A DNA stretch of 64,000 bases from Morella rubra. Its lineage: Eukaryota; Streptophyta; Magnoliopsida; Fagales; Myricaceae. A program made the position numbers and the translations under genes. Position 1 is the stretch's first letter. Every line of letters begins with the position of its first letter. The stretch covers positions 3,050,707-3,114,706 of the forward strand of contig CM025855.1 in assembly GCA_003952965.2 (NCBI GenBank), written 5' to 3'. Below the pieces are notes generated by a model. It made no database searches. It saw nothing but the letters and a program-made list of their open reading frames with translations, and had not been told where the DNA came from. Shown here in pieces: positions 13,501 through 23,674 of the stretch.

Positions 13501-13979
13501 TGCCTCCAACCAGTCGCAGGCCCCAAGAACTCTGTAAGCCTTTGGACCCGATAATCCAAATATATCTCTTCGATGTCTGAACCAAGTTTGAGACTCGCCT
13601 TACTCCCAAATAAGAGAATATCCCCCACTGAGCAAAACAAACCATCAGTTCCAGAGTCTGTTGCAATTGATTCTTTCACAAGCTCAAGTACACAGGAGGA
13701 CACTCCTTTAATTGCAACATTCGTCGGGGCACAGGTAAGAGTCCTGTATCCCATTTCCAAAAGCTTGAAGAGCAGTGTACTTGTGGTTTTTGTTTTCCCT
13801 GTACCCGGGGGACCCCATATAAGTTCCACTGCTGACTTGTGGTTGCAATGAATCTTACGAAGACATGCTAGAACTGCCTCGGTCTGGGACTTATCCAGTC
13901 CCAAAGTCACACTGGTTCCAAATTTCTCGTGCCAGCTACTGTCACTCTGCACAGAACAGAAATCGCAATCCTCCTCTAT
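10574..13979 (-). pseudogene. Copy A exons 3-7: Sen1/Upf1-like SF1B helicase module
   Basis: Exon 3 (12754-13979) has the Q-motif region GLDKSQTEAV, Walker A GPPGTGKTKTT, motif Ia TCAPTNVAIK and motif II VVDEAAQL. Exon 4 (12345-12672) has NVQYRMHPSIS. Exon 5 (11405-11656) has [19 protein letters not shown] and the arginine-finger motif TNVALTRAR. Exons 6 (11095-11311) and 7 (10574-10945) link to the second helicase. These are the defining motifs of Sen1/Upf1 RNA/DNA helicases. Two extra bases near 12990 and 12941 put motif II out of frame with Walker A. A lost base at the start of exon 5 and two in exon 7 break it further. Copy B reads correctly at each of these sites. Confidence 0.8.
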
Positions 13980-13989
13980 CTGTTTTTAT

Positions 13990-14260
13990 TGAAGCTGATG
14001 CGTGTGTGCTGCTGTTTTTCCATAAAAGTCTATTAATAGCCGAGTTTGCTATATTTAGAGTCTGCTGTTTATTAGCTTATATTGGAAGTTGTTTTTAAAT
14101 TAATGATGTCATGAATTTCTAGGTGTCTTCATGTGTTTCTATGTTTCTTTATATTTCTGTACATTTGGAATTGTAAGTGCAGAACAATTAGAATCAATCA
14201 AACAAGTTGTTGGTTGAAGTTTCTCGCAAATCATACTCTGTTTTTCTTCTTTCTCCAACA
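13990..14260 (+). repeat. 5' LTR of copia element 1
   Basis: Begins TGAAGCTGATGCG and ends TCTCCAACA; matched by 18303-18573 with only a few differences. It contains AT-rich sequence with likely promoter and polyadenylation signals. As inserted, its left end replaces the pyrimidine tract and branch-point region of helicase intron 2. Confidence 0.92.
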
Positions 14261-14262
14261 AG

Positions 14263-14274
14263 TGGTATCGGAGC
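14263..14274 (+). promoter_or_regulatory. Primer binding site (tRNA-Met) of copia element 1
   Basis: TGGTATCGGAGC two bases after the 5' LTR. This matches the initiator-tRNA-Met complement (TGGTATCAGAGC) used by plant copia elements, with one substitution. Confidence 0.88.
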
Positions 14275-14301
14275 TGCCCAGGTCGATCTGAACGGTCGTT
14301 A

Positions 14302-15222
14302 ATGGCTAATTTCGGAACATCTACAGCAGTTCCCATCTTTGGTGGTGAGAACTACGATTATTGGAGCATCAAAATGAAGACTTTCTTCCTATCTCAGGAT
14401 CTTTGGGATGTGGTAGAAAAAGGAGTTTCAACCCCTGCAGAAGGAGCTTCAGACTCTGCTCAACTCAAACAGGAAAAGAGTAAGGATGCCAAGGCTTTGT
14501 TCATACTGCAGCAAGCCGTAAGTGAATCCATTTTTCCTAGATTGATGAGGGCTACTACTTCAAAGGCGGCTTGGGAAATTCTTCAATTGGAGTTTCAAGG
14601 AAATGCGAAAGTAAAAGTAATCAAGCTTCAAGGATTAAGAAGAGAGCTTGAAAACTTAAAAATGAAGGAATCAGAAGATGCAAAAGATTATTGCTCCAGA
14701 TTGATTGAAGTGGTCAATCAAATGCGTGCCTATGGTGAAGAAGTTACTGATCAAAGAATTGTTCAGAAGATCTTGATTAGTCTCTCAGAAAAATATGATC
14801 ATGTTGTTGCTGCAATTGAAGAATCAAGGGATCTACAAACCTTGACTGTTACAGAATTGATGGGATCATTGCAGGCTCATGAACAAAGAATTTCCAGAAG
14901 AAGTGATGGTTCTCTGGAGCATGCTTTCCAATCCAAAATTAATCTGAAGAATAAGAAGACAAAGGATTATAAGAAGAAGTCACAAAGCAATTACCAGAAA
15001 AGTGCAGACAACTCTCAGAAGGAAAGGAAGACAAAAGGGAAAGAGAAACAAGGTGAGTTCCCACCTTGTGGCACTTGCAAGAAGACCAACCATCTTGAGA
15101 AGGACTGTTACCATCTCGGGAAGCCTCAATGCTGGAATTGCAAGAAGTTTGGCCATATGGAAAAAGATTGCCGAGTAAAAAACAATCATCAAGCCCATTA
15201 TTTCAGAAGAAAAAGAAGATAA
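14302..15222 (+). CDS. copia element 1 gag (UBN2-type) with zinc knuckle
   Basis: This 306-residue reading frame starts 28 nt after the primer site. It opens with a gag domain (FGGENYDYWSIKMKTFF) characteristic of plant copia elements. Toward the end it has a CCHC-type zinc knuckle, CWNCKKFGHMEKDC, preceded by a partial second one (CGTCKKTNHLEKDC). Gag would form the virus-like particle and bind element RNA. The frame stops just before the protease: pol resumes in another frame about 17 nt upstream of the stop, so Gag-Pol fusion is broken or would need a frameshift. A lysine-rich linker lies between gag and the knuckles. Confidence 0.88.
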   Translation: MANFGTSTAVPIFGGENYDYWSIKMKTFFLSQDLWDVVEKGVSTPAEGASDSAQLKQEKSKDAKALFILQQAVSESIFPRLMRATTSKAAWEILQLEFQGNAKVKVIKLQGLRRELENLKMKESEDAKDYCSRLIEVVNQMRAYGEEVTDQRIVQKILISLSEKYDHVVAAIEESRDLQTLTVTELMGSLQAHEQRISRRSDGSLEHAFQSKINLKNKKTKDYKKKSQSNYQKSADNSQKERKTKGKEKQGEFPPCGTCKKTNHLEKDCYHLGKPQCWNCKKFGHMEKDCRVKNNHQAHYFRRKRR

Positions 15223-18200
15223 TGAGCATTTATTTTTTGCTAGCCAAGCTCTTACAAAAAATGAAGATTTCTGGTTTATTGATAGTGGTTGCAGTAACCA
15301 CATGGCATCAGATGAAAGCATTTTTACAGATCTGGATTCCTCTGTCAAAACCAAAGTCAAAATGGGGAATGGAGACTTGGTTGAATCCAAAGGCAAAGGC
15401 AAAGTGGCTATTCCGATAAAGAAAGGTACAAGGTTCATTAAAGATGTTCTACTTGTTCCAAGTCTTGCTCAAAATCTGTTAAGTGTTGGTCAAATGATGG
15501 AGAACGGTTATTCTTTACACTTTGAGAGTAATCTATGCAAAATTTATGATGAGAAAAATAAAGTGGAACTTGCTGAAGTTAAAATGGGAAGAAGCAGAAA
15601 CTTTCCCATTCAATTGAATTTTCCTAAAGCTATGATGGCTTCGGTGGAAGATTCAATGTTATGGCATCAAAGGTTTGGGCACTACAATCTCAACTCTCTG
15701 AGATTGCTACATCAGAAGGAAATGATAAGAGATTTTCCTCTCTTAGGAGAGAAGACACAAATATGTGAGGGATGTATGCTTGGGAAGCAACACAAGCAAC
15801 CTTTTCCCTCTGAAAGTACATGGAGAGCAAAGGAGAAGTTGGAACTTGTACACACTGATGTGTGTGGTCCAATGAGGACTCCTACTCACAATCAAAACAG
15901 GTATTTCATTCTTTTCATTGATGATTTTACCAGAATGACTTGGGTGTATTTTCTTCGTGAAAAATCAGAAGTTTTTGGAATTTTTAAGAAATTCAAGTTG
16001 CTGGTTGAAAATCAGTGTGGGCAGAAAATTAAAATTCTAAGAAGTGATCGTGGTACTGAGTATAACTCCAAGGAGTTTGAGAAATTCTGTGAAGAAGAAG
16101 GACTGATACATCAATTATCTGTTGCATACTCGCCCCAACAAATGGAGTTTCTGAGCGCAAAAACAGAACAGTGATGGAGATGGCAAGATCTATGTTGCTG
16201 GAAAAATGTTTGCCAAAAAAATTCTGGGCAGAAGCAGTTAATACTGCTGTATTTTTGCTCAACAGAGTACCAACAAAGGCTGTAGAAAATCAGACACCTT
16301 ATGAGGCTTGGAGTGGCATAAAACCCTCTGCAAATTTTCTAAGAGTGTTTGGTTGTATATGCTATATTCATGTTCCATCTCAAAAAGGCACAAGCTGGAA
16401 GAAAAGTCTGAGAAGGGCATTTTTCTGGGTTATAGCACACTGTCAAAAGGTTTTCGGATCTTCAACTTGGAAACTAAGAAGCTTGTTACCAGCCGTGATG
16501 TGAAATTCAATGAGCATGCTTCCTGGGATTGGGAAGCTGAAAGGTGATTCAGCAGAATGTTGAAGTTTCAATTGTTGAACCACCTGAGATAGAAGAAGAG
16601 TTGGAGGATGACATGAGGTCCTATGGAGGATGAGAGGAGCAGTCCTACAGCAACTCAAGAATTATTGTCTTCTGACAGAGATGACAATTCTTCACCAGAA
16701 TCTCCTATAGGAAGAACAAGACTTCTGAGTGAAATCTATGAGCATTGCAATTACTCTTCTCTTGAACCAGAAAATTTTGCTGCGGCATCAAGGGACAAAG
16801 TTTGGGTAAAAGCAATGAAGGAGGAGATAAAAATGATTGAAAAGAATGAAACTTGGGAATTGGTTGCTCGACCTACAAATAAAGAGATCATTGGAGTTAA
16901 ATGGATCTTCAAGACCAAGCTGAATCCAGATGGCTCAATCTTGAAGCATAAAGCAAGGCTTGTGGCTAAGGGCTATGTACAACAGCCAGGAGTTGACTAC
17001 AACGAAACCTTTGCACCAGTTGCAAGGATGGATACAATTCGAGCACTGTTGCACTTGCAGCTCAGAAAAGTTGGAAAATTTACCAACTTGATGTTAAGTC
17101 AGCATTCTTAAATGGAGTCCTAGAGGAAGAAGTTTATGTTTATCAACCAGAGGGCTTCATAGAAGAAGAAGGAAAAGTTTTCAGATTAAAGAAAGCATTA
17201 TATGGGCTGAAACAAGCACCCCGAGCCTGGTATGGGAAGATAGATGGTTATTTTTGGATCAAGGTTTCAGGAGGAGCAAAAGTGAACCAACTCTGTACAT
17301 AAAGTCTCAAGGTAATGCTGAAATTCTCATTGTATCCTTGTATGTTGATGATTTGATTTTTACTGGAAATAGTCTAGTGATGATTGAAAGGAGTTTAAAA
17401 AGGATATGATGGCTAACTTTGAGATGAGCGACTTGGGTTTGATGCATTATTTTCTTGGAATGGAAGTAAGCCAAGAAGAAGATGGAATTTTCTGTTCTCA
17501 GAAAAAATATGCAGAAAACTTGTTGAAGAAATTCAAAATGCTAGGCTGTAAGTCAGTAGCAACACCATTGGTTCCTAATGAGAAATTGAGAAAAGAAGAT
17601 GGTGCCAAGAAAGTGGATGCATCAACCTACAGAAGTCTTGTAGGAAGTTTGCTTTACTTGTGCAATACCAGACCAGATATCTTGTTTGCCACAAGTTTGT
17701 TGTCAAGGTTTATGCAAAGTCCGAGTCAAGTTCATTTTGGAACTGCTAAGAGGGTTCTCAGGTATTTGCAAGGAACAATCAACTTTGGCATATGGTATGA
17801 GAAAAGATCAGAATCAAAACTAGTTGGCTTCACTGATAGTGATTGGGCTGGATCTATTGACGACATGCAAAGTACTTCAGGACATTGTTTTGGTCTTGGA
17901 TCTGGCATGTTTTCATGGAGTTCTAAGAAGCAAGGAAATGTAGCTCAGTCCACTGCCGAGGCTGAATATGTTGCTGCAGCTGGGGCAGCAAATCAAGCCA
18001 TTTGGTTGAAAAGAATTCTGATAGATATGGGAGAAATACAAAAAGGTCCAGTTGAGATTTTTTGTGACAGCAAATCTGCAATTGCTATTGCTAAGAACCC
18101 TGTGCATCACAGTCGCACAAAGCACATAGCAATCAAGTATCATTTCTTGCGTGAAGTAGAAGCAAGTGGTGAAATCAAGCTAAATTTCTGCTGCTCTGAA

Positions 18201-18305
18201 GATCAGATTGCAGATATTTTCACAAAAGCTCTTCCTAGAGACAAGTTTCAGTTTCTCAGAATGATGCTTGGAGTTTCAGAAAAACACATCAAGGAGGAGT
18301 ATTGA
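15206..18305 (+). pseudogene. copia element 1 pol (protease-integrase-RT-RNase H), frameshifted
   Basis: Fragments in copia order: protease active site FIDSGCSNHM near 15270-15305; integrase zinc site (HQRFGHYNLNSL, CEGCMLGKQ) and catalytic region (HTDVCGP, RSDRGTEY) in 15302-16174; the rest of integrase from 16171; RT from about 16740 (VKWIFKTKLNPDGS) with the YVDDLIF active site near 17341-17361; RNase H in 17406-18305 (STAEAEYVA, DIFTKALP). Frame changes occur near 16138 (end of the integrase core), 16400-16550, 17055, 17230 and 17390. The protein is therefore not producible as one polypeptide, despite the youthful LTRs. Confidence 0.88.
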
Positions 18306-18573
18306 AGCTGATGCGTGTGTGCTGCTGTTTTTCCATAAAAGTCTATTAATAGCCGAGTTTGCTATATTTAGAGTCTGCTGTTTATTAGCTTATATTGGAA
18401 GTTGTTTTTAAATTATGAAGTCATGAATTTCTAGGTATCTTCATGTGTTTCTATGTTTCTTTATATTTCTGTACATTTGGAATTGTAAGTGCAGAACAAT
18501 TAGAATCAATCAAACAAGTTGTTGGTTGAAGTTTCTCGCAAATCATATTCTGTTTTTCTTCTTGTCTCCAACA
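18303..18573 (+). repeat. 3' LTR of copia element 1
   Basis: Direct repeat of 13990-14260. A purine-rich tract (AAGGAGGAGT, 18291-18300) lies just upstream and is the likely polypurine primer. It is followed by the target duplication and the remainder of helicase intron 2, including a (CT)n run at about 18838-18863. Confidence 0.92.
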
Positions 18574-18910
18574 GTTTTACAACATGAGAAAATAACTCTA
18601 TGACACATTGTCCCAAAAAAAAAATGTCAGTAAGACAAATAATGGGCCAAAACAGGTTTCTCTTATCATAGGTTAATGCATATGTAAAACAAGGAAACAC
18701 TTGCAGATTGCCTTTCATCAGTGAAAATATATAGAAAGAAGAGATCAAATTCGAGGTCAAGTGACTAAATTCACCAATTTTTTGGGACAACTAGGTAAAA
18801 TTGGGCATTCAATGTTGAGACAGGATTTTTTCTTCTTCCCTCTCTCTTTCTCTCTCTCTCTCCCCTTTTAAAAATATTAGTAATGAGTGCAACAGAAGAT
18901 CGTTACTTAC

Positions 18911-21370
18911 CATAGAATCAGCACACAAAATTTTCTTGATAATCTTTTGATTTCCAGGCATGTGCAAGGCATTCCAAATTCTCTTGTTATGTATTATATT
19001 TGTCAAGAAAATCACAAACAACGATTGACGGGTGCCACCATCCACTTCAATGTCTTTATGTGCCTCAACTTCAAATCGAGTAGATGTGCTGTTATCCTCG
19101 TACTCATCATCTGGAATTTTAGTGACAGCTACAAAAGCCCATTGCATTCGTTGTAAGTCAGATACATGCTCGGGTTTGGCATCTGCTAAAACAAATATAT
19201 CCCCAGGCAATGTCTTGTAAGGCACCTCGCCATGAACATTAGATCTGTTTCTCCAGTGATCAACCTTAACATCGAATAATTTTGATCCATATGGTCCAGA
19301 TTCCTGTGATTCCAGTATTTCAGCAAAAGGGGCTCTGGATATAATCTCCATACTTGAATACAGTTGTGCGCGGGTTTCTTCCAGTAAAGGGTAAACATAT
19401 GACCCAAAATACTGCTCAATTGATTCAAAGGATTGTGGAATCTTCTCTACCTATGAAAGGATGACAAAGAAAAACCTTGGGGTTAATTTGGCGGTTGTAG
19501 GAATCCTACAAAAACATGCCACAGAAGTCTCTACAACTTGTCTTTCTTCTTGGTTGAAATATTTCCAGAGATACCTTTTAGAATACTAACACAATTTGAT
19601 CCAGCATTAACCAATATCCAGTGATACCTACTTCAATTTTAGAAGGATGAAATGTAGTGGAAGCTTAAAGATGATGGACACATCTTAGTGTTCTAAAGTT
19701 GATGAATGTCATGAAGATTTTACTTTTTAATTCAGGAAATATCCCATCCATCAGGAACAAAAACACTGAATCTCAAATTCATATCCTCAACTAGTTGTAT
19801 GGCAATAGCTTCTATTGCTTAGTAAAACAAACAACTCTGAGAACCTAACAAATATTGAGAGCCAAGTAATCAAGCACAACGAAAAGTCAGATTTGTCTCG
19901 TCTTTCCTTAGATTCGTTTTTCTTTAGAAAAGCTAACATTCGACTCCGGAAGACAGAAATGAAGAGCATTTATTTGAAGTAGATCAGCTACATCCAGATG
20001 TAGCTGACCTGAAACGTCAAAACAAACAACAAAGACGGAATATTAATTAGCCGCTGACAAAACAACTTTTTTTTTTTTTTTCTAGGCAAGATAAATACTA
20101 TATTTATTAATAACTAAGAAAAGTACAACGAGTGCAAAACATAAAAACAACTTGAAGGCTAAGGAAAGACCTATACGGGCCAAAAGACCCTACAAGAATC
20201 TGGATCCAAAGAGTCGGTAACCAAATCGGACTAAACAGCCGGTACAACCAATTGCCACAAGAGGTAGAAAATAAACACCAGAACAACAAACAAGCCATAA
20301 AGGTCAACACAAAGAATCAAAACAGACTGGCCACAAGGGCCAACACACAGGACACACACAAACCGGTTATAGGGACCAAAACCCAACACAACCATCGTTC
20401 AAAGCGATGGCTGCTTCCGCTAGAGGAAGGGCGAAAAAAGCAACGATCTGACTCCTTCAAAAAAATCTTCATGCAAAGATTGGCTGCACTAGGAGGAAGA
20501 AGAGAAAAAGCTCCAAACGTCCCAAAAGGGCGGGATCCAGAAGCTGTAGAAAGTAAAAATGCCGTGCATACAGGCAGCACACGCGCGGGCAAGGAGAGGC
20601 CGGGCAGAGACAGCAAAGATCGCTAGGAGGAGCTAAGCACGGCGGGGCAGGTCAAGTCTTCCGAAAAATGCTCAAAACTGTCGGGAGAGAAGCAAAGAAG
20701 GTCGGGCTCGTGAGATCCACGCGCGCGTAGGCGAGCGTTAAAGTGCACGCACCGGTCGAATGCCGCTGCTTGGGACCAAATTTGGGCGCCGGAAGAAGAG
20801 CAGAGTCACTAAAGAGGCCGTGTACACCAAAGACTACTGGAAAGACTGGAATCTAACAATTAAAAGAAAAATAAAAATAAAATCGGAGAAACTATGGCCA
20901 CTAAAAGGGTGACCGGAGAAAAGGAAAGGGAGGAAGGGGAGGAGCCGGAGCGTTTTTCCACAACCAGAGCAAGAGAGCGAAAGAGACTGTCAAACGAAGG
21001 AGAGGAGCCGGAGCTCCTCACGACGAGATCACGAGGCACACTATCTTTCTTTCATTTTGTTTGATCTTTTGGTCTTAATATCCACTGTGGCGAAGGAGAA
21101 GAAAAACATATAAAACTTTTTTTCATCGGTTTCTACGTCATTGACGAATAAAAGCGGTGCATGGTCCAGAAAATATGCTATAAAATCTCTAGCTCGTAGT
21201 AAACTAAATCAAGACGTACGGACAGACAGTTGGAACAGAGCAACCTCGTTCCTGTAACGGTTCTCGTCGTAGATTTCTTCCAGGGACCAAGAAAGCACAA
21301 TATCTCTGAGCGCATGCTTATGAGCAGTAGGAACTGCTCCCTCCTTGTCCGAGCCGTCCCCCTCCATCAT
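18911..21370 (-). pseudogene. Copy A exons 1-2: Sen1-like N-terminal region
   Basis: Exon 1 (21245-21370) opens with tandem ATGs at 21368-21370 and encodes 42 residues including RDIVLSWSLEEIYDENRYRNE, the usual opening of plant MAA3/Sen1-like helicases. It ends at a weak GTTGCT donor. Exon 2 (18911-19450; 540 nt, fully open) begins VEKIPQSFESIEQYFGSYVYP and has the VDHWRNRS and LPGDIFVLADAKPE segments common in this family. The two join in phase 0. Intron 1 (19451-21244) hosts a LINE-derived insertion. Intron 2 hosts the copia element. These two exons are undamaged in copy A, unlike copy B. Confidence 0.8.
20067..21016 (-). mobile_element. LINE-derived 3' fragment in intron 1 of copy A
   Basis: Copy B lacks this block: sequence aligns up to 'gctgacaaa(a/c)caac' on the left and from 'ctcacgacgag' on the right, with about 30 bp of target replaced. 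It begins with a run of 15 T followed by the complement of an AATAAATATAG...CTTGCCTAG tail, the form of a plant L1-like 3' end read on the minus strand. The rest is GC-richer than the surroundings and carries no recognisable RT sequence. I infer a 5'-truncated LINE or LINE-mobilised sequence, in the same sense as the host gene. ORFs inside it are not supported. Confidence 0.55.
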
Positions 21371-22231
21371 TTCCACTCTTCCAACACCTTTCTCAAACTC
21401 TTTTTTACTTCAATCTGCATGCAATATGAACGATGGATGGGATATCAAAAATCGAGTTCACTTGTTACTATAAATTCTTAATCTTAAAAGCAAGATGTTA
21501 GAAAGAAAGGGACTGAATTCTTAGCTAGATAAAGAATATGAACGGGAAGAGAACCTAGGAATCTTTAGCACATGCATTTTCCAACAGCTTGCGAACCAAG
21601 CAGAATCATAAAAAGGTTCAAAATCTTAGGCTATGTTTGGTTAAGATCTCAAAACAGTTTTTTGTGTTTATATTTTTTTAGAAATAGTGTAGATTCTCTT
21701 GGGATTGGCGAAAAGTATATTTTAAATTGTTGGAATTTGTAAAAAGTTATTGGGATTAATAATGACGAAATCATGACTCAAGTTAAGGGGGCAAACTTCT
21801 AATGCGAAATGACATACTCAAAATTTTTTTCTACATAATGCAAAAAGTGTATTAGAGTTAAAATATCAAAAATTACACACTAAAAGCATTAAAAATATTG
21901 AAATACACACATTGTACTATTGTTGAGACTAAGAGGTTGCAATTGGATTATACGGTTTGCATCTTCTGAAAACGTTGCAAAATGGCTTCTTCGTTCCATT
22001 AGATCATTTCTAAATTTCTAATAGGATTTTAAGATACAAATTACTTGAATAAGCCCAATACCAAACAAAATTCAAACTTCAAAATTAATTTGAAAAAACA
22101 ACATAACAAAGACATTTTAGCCTCTACATCGGTGCTGGCCAACACAGCCAGCTCTACCTTATAAGTGCAGACAATTTACAGACAATAGAAGACATAAGAT
22201 ATTAAAACTAGCTAGTCTGTGTCTCTATGAA
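21371..22231. other. Upstream region of copy A
   Basis: Bases to about 21525 align with the upstream region of copy B; then homology stops until about 24510. Between 21626 and 22080 the sequence begins 'aggctatgtttggtt' and ends near 'ataccaaacaaaattc', possibly a degenerate MITE with imperfect inverted ends. No gene seen. Confidence 0.4.
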
Positions 22232-22236
22232 GTATT

Positions 22237-22576
22237 TGTTGGGAAAAGCGGCACGAAAATTAAAGTAAGGGACACCAAGAATTTACGTGGTTCGGCCCCA
22301 ATCCGGCCTACGTCCACCCCAGAGCAATTTTATTAAGAACGCTTAAGAAAATCACTCTCCCCGCCCAATACAATAGCCACACCACGCTCTTTCTCTTTCT
22401 CTCTCTCTGCCCAATGCTCACGCACTCTCGCGCACCCCTTTTCTTATAACATAAGCCACTATTTATAGGAAAAGATACAAAGAGAAAACCTAGATAAACT
22501 TGAAGTAGGAGCAAGTAGACTTCTACTCAAAGTCTACTTCTATTCCAAGTCTATCTTATAGGTGTGGACCCCAACA
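22237..22576 (-). repeat. 3' LTR (left) of TRIM-like element
   Basis: Starts TGTTGGGAAAAGCGGC and ends GGACCCCAACA. The adjacent interior AATCTCCCCCTCC is the complement of a GGAGGGGGAGATT polypurine tract. More CpG and CpHpG cytosines are retained here than in the right LTR. Confidence 0.86.
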
Positions 22577-22901
22577 AATCTCCCCCTCCATACCCATAAG
22601 GAAGAATCTGTTCCTAACATCTTTCGGTTGAGTGCATCCCGGGCTCCCATCAGTAGAACCTTCCTGCAACTTTGGTGTTTGTTGCTCCCTCTTGCATCCT
22701 TTTTCTACTGGCACTCCAACCTCGTCCTTGTCACCAGACGACCAACCACACTCCCATCTGAGTGTCTGCACCCCCGCCTAGGGTGCCCGCATCCCCTGCT
22801 TGTACCACCGGACCATGTAGAACAGTATCTCCCCTTGCTCTTGCATCTCCACCAGCTGGTACCAAGCACCTTCGTGTGCTACACGAAGTTGGAGTCATCA
22901 G

Positions 22902-23102
22902 TCACCACTGAGGCTTCTGATGATTTCCCTTTCTTCCACTTTGCCTCATCAATCCCTCTGGTTTCTTACCCTTGTTCTCCAATGGATCGTACATATCCTT
23001 TGCATAAAGGATATCCTCCATCTGTGGCTTCCAACTCATGTAATTCGTAACAGACAACATCATTATACCGATAACCATACCCTCCGCCATCCCAATTAAC
23101 AC
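22902..23102 (-). pseudogene. copia gag fragment inside the TRIM-like element
   Basis: The minus strand reads NYMSWKPQMEDILYAKDMYD followed by PLENKGKKPEG, the conserved start of a plant copia gag domain (N-Y-x-x-W-K-x-x-M-E-x-x-L). It is followed by drifted sequence. It shows that the element derives from, or parasitises, a copia lineage. Confidence 0.65.
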
Positions 23103-23660
23103 TGATAGAGACCGAATTTCAAAATTCTGACTGCACCATGGATTCGGAATGGCCCAAAACCTTAGAACCGGTCTGACCTGCTCGAAAACCGGCCTAAAAG
23201 CCCCTGAACCGGCTGAAAAACCACCCTGAAAAAAAATCAGAATCTTCCGGAATATTCCGATTCCCCGAAATATTCTCTGCTGATGTGGGGCTGACTGGGA
23301 CCAATTGCTGATGTGGCAGATGACGTGTCAATGCTGATGTGGCACTTGGGATCCACTGCTTATGTGGCTAGACACGTGGCAGAACACTGTGTGCCAGCGC
23401 GTGCGGTGCGTGGGCGAGTGAGGACCACGCGCCCTACCTTTCTTCGGCGCATGGGGGCGCGTGTGGCGCGTGGACGGCATGATCCGAATGCTTGCGGCGC
23501 GTGACGGCGCATCCTGGCTCTTCCGGCGACGAGGTTTCGACCTTTGGCTTCGTCTCGACTCCTCTACAGGCTGGTGCCCTCCAATCTCTGATTGGACCAC
23601 TTTTAATTTTCGGACCTTCTCTGCTTCACCCGAAAAAACGACTCCGGCCCCTCGAACCAG

Positions 23661-23674
23661 GCTCCGATACCACT
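23661..23674 (-). promoter_or_regulatory. Primer binding site of TRIM-like element
   Basis: The plus strand 'gctccgataccact' is the complement of AGTGGTATCGGAGC, directly next to the right LTR. It is the same tRNA-Met variant as in copia element 1, including the spacer AG. Confidence 0.85.

Larger units (their letters stand above)
13989..18574 (+). mobile_element. Ty1-copia LTR retrotransposon inserted in intron 2 of copy A
   Basis: The element has 271-bp direct LTRs, a tRNA-Met primer site, gag, protease, integrase, RT and RNase H in copia order on the plus strand, opposite to the host gene. It is flanked by TTTTA on both sides (13984-13988 and 18575-18579; the exact edge is ambiguous by a base or two in a T-run). 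Copy B has the empty site 'ctgtttttcaacatg' at about 39343-39357. The two LTRs differ by about three substitutions and two one-base indels, so the insertion is recent. Pol is frameshifted several times, so the copy is not autonomous. It ends 9 nt from the exon 3 border of the helicase gene. Confidence 0.93.
3536..21370 (-). pseudogene. TRANK1-like dual SF1 helicase/TPR gene, copy A (disrupted)
   Basis: Fourteen exons can be traced on the minus strand: 21245-21370, 18911-19450, 12754-13979, 12345-12672, 11405-11656, 11095-11311, 10574-10945, 9930-10423, 8451-9639, 7890-8240, 7121-7357, 3994-6601, 3752-3900 and 3536-3665, all with GT-AG borders. Together they span about 8.2 kb of coding sequence (about 2,700 codons), the usual size of plant 'TPR and ankyrin repeat-containing protein 1-like' proteins. 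Order: Sen1-like N-terminus, Upf1/Sen1 helicase, UvrD-like helicase, TPR-like tail. Compared with copy B, copy A has extra bases near 12990 and 12941, a lost base near 11640, two lost bases in exon 7 and one in exon 8. Compared with the expected protein frame, it shares losses in exons 11 and 12 with copy B. The family's cellular role is poorly known; nucleic-acid-dependent ATPase activity is expected from the motifs. Clean long ORFs elsewhere in the window argue against general sequencing error. Confidence 0.75.

Noticed and set aside
20252..20626. Plus- and minus-strand ORFs (124 and 99 codons)
   Set aside because: Inside the LINE-derived insertion, with no domain and overlapping each other on opposite strands.
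22562..23050. 162-codon plus-strand ORF
   Set aside because: Starts in the LTR and is antisense to the gag remnant of the TRIM-like element.
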